The translations under genes and the position numbers were made by a program. A stretch of DNA of 64,000 nt from Syntrophotaleaceae bacterium. GTDB taxonomy: Bacteria > Desulfobacterota > Desulfuromonadia > Desulfuromonadales > Syntrophotaleaceae. Shown piece after piece: positions 1 through 8,899 of the stretch (the first letter of the stretch is position 1; each line of letters begins with the position of its first letter). Under the pieces are notes generated by a model, which ran no database searches, was not told the origin of the DNA, and was given only the letters and a program-made list of their open reading frames with translations. The DNA lies in contig JAWKQB010000001.1 in assembly GCA_041390365.1 (NCBI GenBank), positions 310,001 to 374,000 of the forward strand, written 5' to 3'.

Positions 1-113
1 GCTATCGTGGCCTGCGTCATCGGCGCGGCCTGCCGGTTCGGGGGCAGAAAACCAAGACCAACGCCCGAACCCGCAAGGGGCCCCGTAAAACCGTCGCTGG
101 CAAGAAGAAATAA
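1..113 (+). CDS. rpsM: 30S ribosomal protein S13, 3' end (partial)
   Basis: Only the last 36 codons are present, read from base 3 to the TAA at 111-113. The translated tail (YRGLRHRRGLPVRGQKTKTN, then a lysine/arginine-rich end) is the conserved C-terminus of S13, which contacts 16S rRNA in the 30S head. It sits 11 nt upstream of rpsK, the usual order of the alpha operon (rpsM-rpsK-rpsD-rpoA-rplQ). The 5' part lies outside the window. Confidence 0.93.
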   Translation, partial: YRGLRHRRGLPVRGQKTKTNARTRKGPRKTVAGKKK

Positions 114-124
114 CGGGAGGAACC

Positions 125-520
125 ATGGCCAAGCCGGGTAGGAAAGCAGTCAGAAAAACCAAGGAAAAGAAAAATGTTGCCAACGGGATTGCCCATATCC
201 AGGCAACTTTTAATAACACTATCGTGACTATCACGGATGTCAGCGGAAACGTGATCTCCTGGTCGACCTGCGGGGCGAAAAATTTCAAGGGATCGAGGAA
301 GAGTACGCCGTTTGCTGCCCAGATGGCAGCCGAAGAGGCCGCTCAAAAAGCTCGGGAACATGGTATGCGCTCGGTCGAAGTTCGAGTCAAGGGTCCCGGG
401 TCGGGTCGTGAATCTGCGCTTCGTGCCCTGTCGGCGGCGGGCCTCAACATCACCCTGATCAAGGATGTGACGCCCATCCCCCACAACGGATGCCGGCCCC
501 CGAAACGCAGAAGAGTTTAA
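125..520 (+). CDS. rpsK: 30S ribosomal protein S11
   Basis: A 131-residue protein of normal S11 length. The basic N-terminus is followed by the conserved block GIAHIQATFNNTIVTITD and the C-terminal segment DVTPIPHNGCRPPKRRRV, both diagnostic of S11, a 30S platform protein. A GGGAGG Shine-Dalgarno lies just upstream of the ATG. Second complete gene of the alpha operon, between rpsM and rpsD. Confidence 0.97.
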   Translation: MAKPGRKAVRKTKEKKNVANGIAHIQATFNNTIVTITDVSGNVISWSTCGAKNFKGSRKSTPFAAQMAAEEAAQKAREHGMRSVEVRVKGPGSGRESALRALSAAGLNITLIKDVTPIPHNGCRPPKRRRV

Positions 521-540
521 CACTACAAGGAGGATGAACG

Positions 541-1170
541 TTGGCTAGATATACTGGTCCCGTCTGCCGTCAGTGTAGAAGGGAAAATATGAAGCTGTTC
601 CTGAAGGGGGACAGGTGCTTTACCGATAAATGTGCTGTTGAACGCAGAAACTATGCTCCCGGCATGCACGGGCAGGGCCGCGCCAAGGTTTCCGACTATG
701 GTACCCAGTTGCGGGAAAAACAGCGTGTCAAACGGACCTATGGTCTGCTCGAGAAGCAGTTCCGTTCCTATTTCGACAAGGCGGATCGCATGAAGGGGGT
801 TACCGGTGAAAACCTCCTGGTGCTGCTCGAACGGCGACTGGACAGCGTCATCTATCGGTTGGGGTTTGCCGGTTCTCGCAAGGAAGCCAGGCTTCTGGTT
901 CGCCAGGGACATTTCCTGGTAAACGGCCGAAAGGTGAACATTCCATCCTTCCAGGTGCGTCCTGATGAGGTTATCGAACTGCGGGAGAAAAGCCGCAAGG
1001 TGGCCCGCATCAATGAATCCCTTGACGGTGTCATGCGCCGCGGTCTTCCTTCCTGGGTGGAACTGGAGCGCGATGCTTTCAAAGGGAAGCTGAAAACGCT
1101 GCCGGTTCGTGAAGAAATGACCACTCCTGCCTTCCAGGAGCATCTCATCGTCGAACTTTACTCCAAATAA
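541..1170 (+). CDS. rpsD: 30S ribosomal protein S4 (zinc-binding type)
   Basis: A 209-residue S4 protein. S4 nucleates assembly of the 30S body and in many bacteria autoregulates the alpha operon. The start is TTG, set by AAGGAGG about 9 nt upstream. The N-terminus has cysteines in the pattern C-x2-C ... C-x4-C (residues about 9-31), so this is the C+ zinc-ribbon form rather than the zinc-free paralogue. The S4 RNA-binding domain (RLDSVIYRLGFAGSRKEARL) lies at about residues 98-160. Confidence 0.96.
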   Translation: MARYTGPVCRQCRRENMKLFLKGDRCFTDKCAVERRNYAPGMHGQGRAKVSDYGTQLREKQRVKRTYGLLEKQFRSYFDKADRMKGVTGENLLVLLERRLDSVIYRLGFAGSRKEARLLVRQGHFLVNGRKVNIPSFQVRPDEVIELREKSRKVARINESLDGVMRRGLPSWVELERDAFKGKLKTLPVREEMTTPAFQEHLIVELYSK

Positions 1171-1212
1171 ACCCGGCAGAATTCGGCTGTAACCTCATCA
1201 CGGAGGATACGA

Positions 1213-2229
1213 ATGTATAAAAACTGGAGAGACCTCATCAAGCCCAAGCGCCTCCAGGTTGATACGGATACTCTGACCGACAGCTTCGGCAAATTCAGGG
1301 CAGAACCCTTTGAGAGAGGTTTCGGTACCACGATCGGCAACAGCCTGCGCCGGGTTCTCCTGTCGTCGCTGCAAGGCGCTGCCATCGTTTCGGTTCGCAT
1401 CAAGGGCGTTCTGCATGAGTTTTCCACCATTCCCGGTGTGACCGAGGATGTCACGGATGTCATCCTGAACCTGAAGGGTGTGCTGCTCAAATTGCACGGC
1501 ACCGAGAGCCGGAATATCCGTATCGTCAAAAAAGGCGCCGGGATTGTTACCGCCGGGGAGATTATTACCGATTCCCATGTGGAGATTCTGAATCCCGGTC
1601 ACCATGTCCTGACCTGCTCCAAGGAAGCGGATGTGGAAATCGATATGGTGGTTTCCATGGGCAAGGGCTATGTGCCCGCCGAACGCAATCGGGACGAAAA
1701 GGCTCCTGTCGGCACCATTCCGATCGATGCCATTTTTTCGCCGATCAAGAAGGTCAACTTTGTCGTGACCAACGCCAGGGTCGGGCAGATCACCGACTAC
1801 GACAAGCTGACCCTTGAAGTCGTTACCGACGGCAGTGTGCGTCCGGATGATGCCGTCGCCTTTGCGGCCAAGATCCTCAAGGAGCAGCTGCAGATTTTCA
1901 TCAACTTCGACGAGGAAGTTGAGGCCGTCGAAGAGGTCGCGAGCGAAGAAAATCGCAAAATCAATGAAAATCTCTATCGGTCCGTTGATGAGCTCGAGCT
2001 GTCGGTGAGAAGTGCCAACTGCCTGAAGAATGCCAACATCCATCTGATCGGGGACCTGGTGCAGAAGACGGAAGCAGAAATGCTGAAAACCCAGAACTTC
2101 GGGCGGAAGTCGCTGAATGAAATCAAGGATATTCTGGCTGAGATGGGGCTGACTCTCGGGATGGAGTTGGACAATTTCCCCGACCCCGAATACTTGAAGT
2201 TGATCCATGAGGGGAGCGAGGAAGCCTGA
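1213..2229 (+). CDS. rpoA: DNA-directed RNA polymerase subunit alpha
   Basis: A 338-residue alpha subunit. The N-terminal dimerisation domain carries the signature GFGTTIGNSLRRVLLSSL. An acidic linker (about residues 230-250) leads to a C-terminal domain with helix-hairpin-helix signature (LSVRSANCLKNANIHLIGDL ... NFGRKSLNEIKD) that binds UP elements and activators. The length is close to the family norm (about 330-340). It starts 42 nt after rpsD with a GGAGG site and precedes rplQ. Confidence 0.97.
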   Translation: MYKNWRDLIKPKRLQVDTDTLTDSFGKFRAEPFERGFGTTIGNSLRRVLLSSLQGAAIVSVRIKGVLHEFSTIPGVTEDVTDVILNLKGVLLKLHGTESRNIRIVKKGAGIVTAGEIITDSHVEILNPGHHVLTCSKEADVEIDMVVSMGKGYVPAERNRDEKAPVGTIPIDAIFSPIKKVNFVVTNARVGQITDYDKLTLEVVTDGSVRPDDAVAFAAKILKEQLQIFINFDEEVEAVEEVASEENRKINENLYRSVDELELSVRSANCLKNANIHLIGDLVQKTEAEMLKTQNFGRKSLNEIKDILAEMGLTLGMELDNFPDPEYLKLIHEGSEEA

Positions 2230-2271
2230 TCTTCCAGCTTGATCGATTAACGAAGAAAGGACCGTAGAAAG

Positions 2272-2787
2272 ATGCGTCACAATAAAACCGGGAGAAGGCT
2301 CGGCCGTAATTCCAGCCACCGTGCCGCCATGATGCGTAACATGGTAACCTCGCTGATCGAACACGAGAAGATTACCACGACCGTCACCCGCGCCAAGGAA
2401 TTGCGGAAGCTGGCCGAAAAAATGATCACCCTGGGCAAAAGGGGCGATCTCCATGCCCGCCGTCAGGCCATGCAGGTGATTCGGGACCGCAAAGTGGTTG
2501 GAAAGCTCTTCGAAATGATCGGTCCCCGGTATGAAAAACGTCCGGGCGGATACACCCGTATTCTCAAAACCGGGAACCGGCTTGGCGATAGCGCGCCGGT
2601 CTGCATCATCGAACTGGTGGAAGAGGAGTTCACTCCCCGTCCCAAAAAGGCCGCCCCGGTTGCCGAGCCTGTGGTTGCCGCTGCACCCGTTGAAGAAACG
2701 GTCGTCGAAACTGCCAAGGAAGCCGTTGAATCTCCCTCTGAGGAGAACGGCAATGAAGAGCCGGCGGCAGAGGACGACAAACAATAG
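2272..2787 (+). CDS. rplQ: 50S ribosomal protein L17 with long acidic C-terminal tail
   Basis: Residues 1 to about 118 are a normal L17 (MRHNKTGRRLGRNSSHRAAM at the start, RLGDSAPVCIIELVEEEF at the end of the core). L17 lines the exit-tunnel region of the 50S subunit. Residues about 119-171 form an Ala/Pro/Glu/Val-rich, low-complexity acidic tail. Typical L17 is about 120-130 residues, so the tail is a lineage-specific extension, probably disordered. Last gene of the alpha operon, followed by a strong terminator. Confidence 0.96.
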   Translation: MRHNKTGRRLGRNSSHRAAMMRNMVTSLIEHEKITTTVTRAKELRKLAEKMITLGKRGDLHARRQAMQVIRDRKVVGKLFEMIGPRYEKRPGGYTRILKTGNRLGDSAPVCIIELVEEEFTPRPKKAAPVAEPVVAAAPVEETVVETAKEAVESPSEENGNEEPAAEDDKQ

Positions 2788-2812
2788 CATGTTCCCCCTT
2801 CGGGTTCCGTTT

Positions 2813-2846
2813 AAAGGCAAGGAGTCTTCTCCTTGCCTTTTTTTTT
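2813..2846 (+). terminator. Rho-independent terminator of the alpha operon
   Basis: A perfect 11-bp stem (AAAGGCAAGGA / TCCTTGCCTTT) with a 6-nt loop runs straight into a tract of nine or more T residues. It lies 26 nt after the rplQ stop and separates the ribosomal operon from trp. Confidence 0.93.
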
Positions 2847-2887
2847 AAGGTGTGTCAGGCATAAGAGGGCTAGAGTCTTGAGCTTTT

Positions 2888-2907
2888 TTGAACCCGAGGG
2901 GGTTCAA
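2888..2907. promoter_or_regulatory. Inverted repeat upstream of trpE promoter (possible operator)
   Basis: TTGAACCC-gagg-GGGTTCAA is a perfect 8-bp inverted repeat ending 2 bp before the predicted -35 box of the trp promoter. It has no T-tract and lies upstream of the transcription start, so it is unlikely to be a terminator or attenuator. A DNA-binding site for a regulator is the simplest reading, but the regulator is unknown. Confidence 0.45.
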
Positions 2908-2909
2908 TC

Positions 2910-2938
2910 TTGACGGCTTTTGCTTCACCATGATAATG
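2910..2938 (+). promoter_or_regulatory. Predicted sigma-70 promoter for the trp operon
   Basis: TTGACG at 2910-2915 and GATAAT at 2932-2937 (16-nt spacer; ATAATG with 17). Transcription would start near 2944, about 20 nt before trpE. That leaves no room for a leader peptide or attenuator, so regulation would have to act at initiation or by feedback on TrpE. Confidence 0.6.
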
Positions 2939-2965
2939 TCAAAAACTTGAGTTTCCGGAGTCGAC

Positions 2966-4447
2966 ATGTATTTCCCCTCTTTAGAACAATTTCAACAGCA
3001 TGCCCAAAAGGGCAATCTCATCCCCGTGTATCGCGAGGTTCTCGCCGATATGGAGACGCCTGTCTCCGCTTTCAGGAAGATTGATGACGGCCAGACCTCT
3101 TTTCTCCTGGAAAGTATCTCCGGAGGAGAAAAATGGGCACGCTTCTCCTTCCTCGGCAGCGGGGCCGGCAAAATCTTCCGTTGCAAGGGTGACCACTTCG
3201 AGGTTCTGGAAAACGGGCAGGTTGTCGAAAGCGGGCAAAGTCGGGATCCTTTGGAGATACTCAAGGGGATCATGAGCAGGTTCCAGCCTGTCGAAATCGA
3301 AGGACTCCCCCGTTTTTTTGGCGGGATGGTCGGCTATTTCGGTTACGACATGGTCCGGTTTATGGAGGTCTTGCCCAGCCAAGCCCCTTCCGCTATCGGA
3401 ACTTTTGATGCCTGCTTCCTGTTGACCGAAAACCTGATCATCTTTGACAACATGCGGCAGAAAATAAAAGTGGTCTGCAACGTCGAGCTCCGCGAAGGGG
3501 CCGATCCCGACACCGCCTATCAAAAGGGGGTGTCGGCTATCGACGAGTTGATCGCCAAGCTGCGCCGTCCTGTCTGTCCCGACAGCCCGCCCATCAGGCT
3601 TGGAACCGCAGAGGAGTTTTCCTCCAATTTCTCCCGCACCGACTTTGAGAGCGCCGTAGAGCGTTGCAAGGAATATGTGCGGGCGGGAGACATCATCCAA
3701 GTGGTTCTGTCGCAGAGGTTTTCCGGTCGGCTGGGAGCCGATCCCTTCGATGTTTATCGGGCTCTGCGTACTCTCAACCCCTCCCCGTACATGTTCTTTC
3801 TCCGTTTTGGAGAAACCCTGGTCATCGGTGCCTCCCCCGAAGTGCTGGTTCGCAAGGAGGATGCTGAAGTGACGGTGCGACCCATTGCCGGAACCCGCCC
3901 CCGCGGGCACAGCACCGAGGAGGACCTTCGACTGGAGGAGGAGCTTCTCACCGATCCCAAGGAGTGTGCCGAACATATCATGCTGGTGGATCTCGGCCGG
4001 AACGACCTCGGCCGCGTCTGCCGTACAGGCAGCGTCGAAGTGACCGATCTGATGGTCACCGAGCGATACTCCCACGTTATGCACATCGTCTCCAATGTCC
4101 GGGGCCTGCTTCCTCCCGGTGTCGACGCTTTCGACGTTCTGCGCGCCACCTTTCCCGCCGGAACCCTGAGCGGCGCCCCGAAAATCCGGGCGATGGAAAT
4201 CATCGACGAGCTGGAGCCCTGTAAACGGGAAATCTACGGCGGTGCCGTCGGGTATTTCTCTTTTTCCGGCAACATGGACATGGCCATCGCCATTCGCACC
4301 CTGGTGGTGCAGGGTGATCGGATTTTTCTGCAGGCGGGGGCCGGCATTGTCGCCGACTCGGACCCCTCCGCGGAATACCAGGAGACCATCAACAAGGCCC
4401 GGGGGGTCATGAAAGCAGTGGAAATGGCACGAAAGGGGCTGGATTGA
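2966..4447 (+). CDS. trpE: Anthranilate synthase component I
   Basis: A 493-residue large subunit that makes anthranilate from chorismate, with ammonia supplied by TrpG. This is the first step of tryptophan synthesis. The N-terminal LLES motif (residues about 47-50), part of the tryptophan feedback site, is present. The chorismate-binding domain carries PIAGTRPRG, DLGRNDLGRV and the end signature GAGIVADSDP-EYQET. It is followed 1 nt later by trpG, indicating translational coupling. Confidence 0.96.
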   Translation: MYFPSLEQFQQHAQKGNLIPVYREVLADMETPVSAFRKIDDGQTSFLLESISGGEKWARFSFLGSGAGKIFRCKGDHFEVLENGQVVESGQSRDPLEILKGIMSRFQPVEIEGLPRFFGGMVGYFGYDMVRFMEVLPSQAPSAIGTFDACFLLTENLIIFDNMRQKIKVVCNVELREGADPDTAYQKGVSAIDELIAKLRRPVCPDSPPIRLGTAEEFSSNFSRTDFESAVERCKEYVRAGDIIQVVLSQRFSGRLGADPFDVYRALRTLNPSPYMFFLRFGETLVIGASPEVLVRKEDAEVTVRPIAGTRPRGHSTEEDLRLEEELLTDPKECAEHIMLVDLGRNDLGRVCRTGSVEVTDLMVTERYSHVMHIVSNVRGLLPPGVDAFDVLRATFPAGTLSGAPKIRAMEIIDELEPCKREIYGGAVGYFSFSGNMDMAIAIRTLVVQGDRIFLQAGAGIVADSDPSAEYQETINKARGVMKAVEMARKGLD

Positions 4448-4448
4448 G

Positions 4449-5015
4449 ATGCTGCTGATGATCGACAACTACGACTCCTTCACCTATAACCTGGTTCAGT
4501 ATTTCCAGGAACTGGGGGAGGAAGTGCGGGTTTACCGCAACGACAAGATTACCGTCGCTGGAATTTCCGCTATAAATCCACGCCGGCTGGTGGTCTCTCC
4601 CGGGCCATGTTCGCCAAAGGAGGCCGGGATTTCAGTGGAGGTCATCCGGGAGCTCGGCGGCCAACTTCCGATTCTCGGCGTCTGTCTCGGGCATCAGTCC
4701 ATGGGGTATGCCTTTGGCGGCCGCATCATCCGTGCCGCCTCCCTGATGCACGGCAAGACCAGCCCCATTCATCACAATGGACAGGACATTTTCCGCAATC
4801 TTGCCAATCCCTTCGATGCGACCCGCTACCATTCCCTGGTTGTTGAACGCTCAACCCTGCCCGAGGTTTTCGAAATCACCGCCTGGACCGATGACGGAGA
4901 GATCATGGGTATGCGCCATCGCGAGTTGCCGATGTGGGGAGTGCAGTTTCATCCCGAGTCCATCCTGACCCTGGAAGGGAAGAAACTGCTGAAAAATTTT
5001 CTGGATCTGACCTGA
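4449..5015 (+). CDS. trpG: Anthranilate synthase component II (glutamine amidotransferase)
   Basis: A 188-residue class I glutamine amidotransferase that delivers ammonia to TrpE. Visible motifs are MIDNYDSFTYNLVQYF at the N-terminus, the oxyanion-hole and nucleophile elbow GVCLGHQS, and the C-terminal His-Glu of FHPES. In many bacteria the same protein can also serve PabB (folate). The ATG is 1 nt after the trpE stop. Confidence 0.95.
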   Translation: MLLMIDNYDSFTYNLVQYFQELGEEVRVYRNDKITVAGISAINPRRLVVSPGPCSPKEAGISVEVIRELGGQLPILGVCLGHQSMGYAFGGRIIRAASLMHGKTSPIHHNGQDIFRNLANPFDATRYHSLVVERSTLPEVFEITAWTDDGEIMGMRHRELPMWGVQFHPESILTLEGKKLLKNFLDLT

Positions 5016-5039
5016 ACGTAAAGCCAAAGGTAGGGACTG

Positions 5040-6089
5040 ATGATCAAGGAGGCGATCGCCCGGCTCGTCGAGTTGCAGGATCTGAGTGAAGCCATGATGA
5101 TCGATGTTTTCGACCAGATCATGGGCGGTGAGGCAACCCCGGCCCAGATCGGGGCTTTCATCGTGGCATTACGGATGAAGGGCGAAACGGTGGAGGAGAT
5201 TACCGGCGCCGCCCGGGTCATGCGGGCGCGGGTCACTCCCGTGCGTTGCAGCCGGGTGCTCGATCTTGACCGGGAAGATATCAACCTGGACAGGGAAACG
5301 ATTCTCGATACCTGCGGCACCGGCGGTTCCGGCACCAAGAGCTTCAACATCTCCACAACGGTGGCGTTTGTGGTGGCGGCCTGCGGGATCAAGGTGGCCA
5401 AACACGGCAACCGCAGCATTTCCTCCTCCTGCGGCAGCGCCGACGTGCTGGAGGAACTGGGCGTCAATCTGAACGTGACCGTCGAGCGGGTCGAGCAGTG
5501 CCTGTCGGAGCTGGGCATCGGCTTTCTCTACGCACCGGCACTGCACGGCGCCATGCGGCATGCCATAGGTCCGCGCAAGGAGATAGGGGTCCGGACCATC
5601 TTCAATATTCTCGGTCCGCTGACAAATCCTGCCGGAGCCGATCGTCAGGTGCTCGGGGTCTACCGGGAGGAACTGGTCGAAACCCTCGCTCAGGTACTGG
5701 TCCGTCTTGGATGTCAGAGGGGTTTTGTGGTGCATGGAATGGACGGCATGGATGAGGTGACCCTATCGGCCCCGACGCGGGTGGCGGAAATCGACGGGCA
5801 GCAGGTCAGACTTTTCACGGTGGAGCCTGAGGATTTCGGTCTGAAACGCTGCCGTCTGGCCGACCTGCAGGGAGGCGATGCAGCGCAGAACGCCGCCATT
5901 GTCAGGGCAGTTCTGGGGGGGAAGACAGGTCCCCGCCGGGATGTTGTGGTGCTGAACACCGCGTTTGCCCTGGTTGCTGCGGGCAAAGCACCTGATCTGC
6001 CCTCTGCGATTCGACAGGCCGAAAACAGTATTGATTCGGGGTCCGCGATCAGGAAACTCGAAGACCTCGTCAGGATAACCAACCAGTGA
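5040..6089 (+). CDS. trpD: Anthranilate phosphoribosyltransferase
   Basis: A 349-residue enzyme that transfers phosphoribose from PRPP to anthranilate. The PRPP-binding loop DTCGTGGSG and the segment KHGNRSISSSCGSADVLEELG are typical of TrpD. The length matches the family (about 335-350). The stop codon overlaps the GTG start of trpC, so the two are translationally coupled. Confidence 0.95.
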   Translation: MIKEAIARLVELQDLSEAMMIDVFDQIMGGEATPAQIGAFIVALRMKGETVEEITGAARVMRARVTPVRCSRVLDLDREDINLDRETILDTCGTGGSGTKSFNISTTVAFVVAACGIKVAKHGNRSISSSCGSADVLEELGVNLNVTVERVEQCLSELGIGFLYAPALHGAMRHAIGPRKEIGVRTIFNILGPLTNPAGADRQVLGVYREELVETLAQVLVRLGCQRGFVVHGMDGMDEVTLSAPTRVAEIDGQQVRLFTVEPEDFGLKRCRLADLQGGDAAQNAAIVRAVLGGKTGPRRDVVVLNTAFALVAAGKAPDLPSAIRQAENSIDSGSAIRKLEDLVRITNQ

Positions 6090-6874
6090 TTCTAGATAAA
6101 ATTCTGCAGCACAAACTGAGGGAGGTGGAACTCGCCAGGCAGCAAACCCCCCTGCCGGTTCTTTCCGAACGGCTGACCGGACTTCCTGCACCGCGCGGTT
6201 TCGCCTCCGCCCTGTACCGCCAGGCGGAGACGGGAACCGCAATTATTGCCGAGGTGAAAAAGGGATCCCCCTCCAAGGGGCTGATCAGGGCCGACTTCGA
6301 TGCGGTGGACATCGCCCTGCGCTATCAGGACGGCGGCGCCGCCTGTCTGTCGGTACTGACTGACCGGGAATTCTTCATGGGCGATATCGCTTATCTGCAA
6401 CGGATCGCCCAGGCCGTGACTCTGCCTCTGCTTCGCAAGGATTTTATCCTGGATCCCTACCAGCTGGTGGAGGCGAGAGTTTTCGGCGCCGATGCGGTGC
6501 TGCTGATCGCTGCCGCCCTCGACCAGGCCCAACTCACGGATCTGGCTGCAACAGCGGCCGAACTGGGATTGGACGTGCTGCTCGAGGTGCACGACGCCGA
6601 GGAGTTGGAGCGAGCCTTGCGGCTTCCGGTCCGGCTGATCGGCATCAACAACCGCGATCTCAGAACTTTTCATACCGATCTGGGCGTCACTGAACGCCTC
6701 CTGCCCCTGATTCCACCTGACCGGCTGGTGGTTTCGGAGAGCGGTCTGCGAAACCGGGGGGACATTCTCCGGTTGCGTCAGGCCGGGGCCCGGGCCTTTT
6801 TGATCGGTGAAAGTCTGATGCGGGAAGATCGCTTCGAGGACAAGTTGAACGAATTGTTGGGAAACAGGCACTGA
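6086..6874 (+). CDS. trpC: Indole-3-glycerol phosphate synthase
   Basis: A 262-residue TIM-barrel enzyme that closes the indole ring from carboxyphenylamino-deoxyribulose phosphate. Diagnostic segments are IIAEVKKGSPSKGLI, LRKDFILDPYQ, GINNRDLRTF and VSESGL. The start is GTG, overlapping the trpD stop by 4 nt. TrpC is monofunctional here; the PRAI activity is encoded separately by trpF downstream. Confidence 0.95.
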   Translation: MILDKILQHKLREVELARQQTPLPVLSERLTGLPAPRGFASALYRQAETGTAIIAEVKKGSPSKGLIRADFDAVDIALRYQDGGAACLSVLTDREFFMGDIAYLQRIAQAVTLPLLRKDFILDPYQLVEARVFGADAVLLIAAALDQAQLTDLAATAAELGLDVLLEVHDAEELERALRLPVRLIGINNRDLRTFHTDLGVTERLLPLIPPDRLVVSESGLRNRGDILRLRQAGARAFLIGESLMREDRFEDKLNELLGNRH

Positions 6875-6909
6875 AACGACCCCCAGGAACAGAATCGAGG
6901 AAAGAAGAC

Positions 6910-8262
6910 ATGCAGACCAAAATACTTCTTCAGGACAATCAGATCCCCAAACGCTGGTACAACGTGGCCGCCGACCTTCCAAGTGCCCCGGAGCCGATCA
7001 TTCATCCCCAGACCATGAAACCGGTGGGACCGGAAGATCTGACCCCGATCTTTCCCATGTCGTTGATCGAGCAGGAAGTCAGCAGGGAGCGCTGGATCGA
7101 CATCCCTGAGGAGGTGTTGAAGATTTATCAGTTGTGGCGCCCATCACCCATGTTCCGAGCCCACCGGCTTGAGGCGGCTCTCAAAACCCCCGCCCGGATC
7201 TACTATAAATATGAAGGGGTTTCGCCGGCCGGATCGCATAAGCCGAATACGGCCATTGCCCAGGCCTACTACAACAAGCAGGCCGGGATCAAACGGCTGG
7301 CCACGGAAACCGGTGCCGGCCAGTGGGGATGTTCCCTGGCGCTGGCCAATTCCTATTTCGGGCTGGAGACGACGGTCTACATGGTCCGGGTCAGCTATGA
7401 GCAGAAACCGTACCGGAAACATCTGATGGAGCTCTGGGGAGCCCACGTGATCCCCTCGCCAAGCCGTGTGACCGAGGTCGGGCGAAAGCTCCTGGAAAGG
7501 GACCCGGACACCTCCGGCTCCCTGGGAATGGCCATCAGCGAGGCGGTCGAGGATGCAGCGACCCACGGGGATACCAACTACGCCCTGGGCAGCGTGCTCA
7601 ACCATGTCTGCCTGCATCAGACCGTGATCGGCCTGGAAGCGATCGAGCAGCTCAAGCAGGTGAACGATTACCCCGATGTCGTCGTCGGCTGCTGCGGCGG
7701 GGGCAGCAATCTGGCCGGACTCAGCTTCCCCTTTGTCCGGGACAAGATCAACGGCAAACAGATCCGCCTGGTGGCGGTGGAACCGACCTCCTGTCCGACC
7801 CTGACCAAGGGTGCCTACGCCTTCGATTACGGCGATACGGCCAAACTGACGCCGATCATCAAGATGTACACGCTCGGTCACGACTTCGTACCTCCAGGTA
7901 TTCATGCCGGCGGGTTGCGCTATCATGGCGCCGGCGCCCAGGTGAGCCAGCTGGTTCACGAAGGACTTCTCGAGGCCGTGGCTCTGCCGCAAAATGCCTG
8001 CTTTGAGGGAGCGGTGCTCTTTGCCAGGACCGAGGGCATCGTTCCGGCGCCCGAGTCCTCCCATGCCATCCGCGCCGCCATCGACGAGGCGGTGAAGGCC
8101 AGGGAAGAAGGGCGGGAGCGAACAATTCTGTTCAATCTCAGCGGACATGGTCATTTCGACATGACCGCCTATGCCGCCTATCTTGGCGGCAAGCTGGAGG
8201 ACTATGTCTATCCGGAGGAGCAGATTACCGCCTCCCTGGCCAATCTTCCGGTCATATCGTAA
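6910..8262 (+). CDS. trpB2: TrpB2-type tryptophan synthase beta chain
   Basis: A 450-residue fold-type II PLP enzyme, longer than the classical TrpB at 8900. The PLP-lysine motif reads GSHKPNTA (K111) instead of GAHKVNN, and the phosphate-binding loop is CCGGGSN. These features define the TrpB2 branch, which makes tryptophan from indole and serine and typically does not pair stably with TrpA. It may salvage free indole. It is part of the trp transcription unit, 35 nt after trpC and 10 nt before trpF. Confidence 0.9.
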   Translation: MQTKILLQDNQIPKRWYNVAADLPSAPEPIIHPQTMKPVGPEDLTPIFPMSLIEQEVSRERWIDIPEEVLKIYQLWRPSPMFRAHRLEAALKTPARIYYKYEGVSPAGSHKPNTAIAQAYYNKQAGIKRLATETGAGQWGCSLALANSYFGLETTVYMVRVSYEQKPYRKHLMELWGAHVIPSPSRVTEVGRKLLERDPDTSGSLGMAISEAVEDAATHGDTNYALGSVLNHVCLHQTVIGLEAIEQLKQVNDYPDVVVGCCGGGSNLAGLSFPFVRDKINGKQIRLVAVEPTSCPTLTKGAYAFDYGDTAKLTPIIKMYTLGHDFVPPGIHAGGLRYHGAGAQVSQLVHEGLLEAVALPQNACFEGAVLFARTEGIVPAPESSHAIRAAIDEAVKAREEGRERTILFNLSGHGHFDMTAYAAYLGGKLEDYVYPEEQITASLANLPVIS

Positions 8263-8272
8263 GGAGCGTTTT

Positions 8273-8899
8273 TTGGCAGTGCCCCGCGTTAAAATCTGCG
8301 GAATCACTTCGCGTGAGGATGCCCTGCATGCGGTCGATTGCGGTGCCGACGCCTTGGGGCTGGTCTTCTATACGAAAAGTCCGCGATATCTGAGTCCGGA
8401 GCGGGCGAGGGATATCGTAGGCCAACTGCCTCCCTTCGTCACCGCTGTCGGTCTGTTCGTCAATTGTCCGGGGGAGGAGATTCTTCGGACCGCTGTCTTC
8501 TGCGGTCTGTACACGGTGCAGCTGCACGGGGACGAGTCGCCGCTGGAGTGCCGCTTGGCACCTCTGCAGGTCCTGAAAGCCCTGCGGGTCCGGGACGAAT
8601 CGAGTCTCGGCGGCCTCGACGACTACCCGGTCGGGACGGTGCTGCTCGATGCCTGGTCCCCTGCCGGCTACGGCGGCACAGGCCAAACCTTCAACTGGCA
8701 GCTGGCTGCCCGGGCCGCTCTGAACCGGCGCATCATCCTTGCTGGTGGCCTGACCGCGGAGAATGTGGCGGATGCCGTCCGCACCGTTCGCCCCTATGCG
8801 GTGGATGTTTCCAGCGGTGTGGAAAGCGCCCCCGGCCAAAAAGACCCCCGGAAAGTGGCGGCTTTCATTCGCAACGCCAAACGTGCCATGGAGTCATGA
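8273..8899 (+). CDS. trpF: Phosphoribosylanthranilate isomerase
   Basis: About 208 residues beginning VKICGITSREDAL, the TrpF signature, and ending with AGGLTAENV and DVSSGVE. It isomerises phosphoribosylanthranilate to CdRP. The frame is open further upstream, but the TTG at 8273 has AAGGAG at the right distance (6 nt), and extending upstream would overlap trpB2 by about 90 nt. A GTG at 8279 is an alternative. It ends directly against the trpB start. Confidence 0.92.
   Translation: MAVPRVKICGITSREDALHAVDCGADALGLVFYTKSPRYLSPERARDIVGQLPPFVTAVGLFVNCPGEEILRTAVFCGLYTVQLHGDESPLECRLAPLQVLKALRVRDESSLGGLDDYPVGTVLLDAWSPAGYGGTGQTFNWQLAARAALNRRIILAGGLTAENVADAVRTVRPYAVDVSSGVESAPGQKDPRKVAAFIRNAKRAMES

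Noticed and set aside
1198..2820. 540-codon open frame antisense to rpoA and rplQ
   Set aside because: It mirrors two certain genes and has the composition expected of the complement of GC-rich coding DNA, with no recognisable domain.
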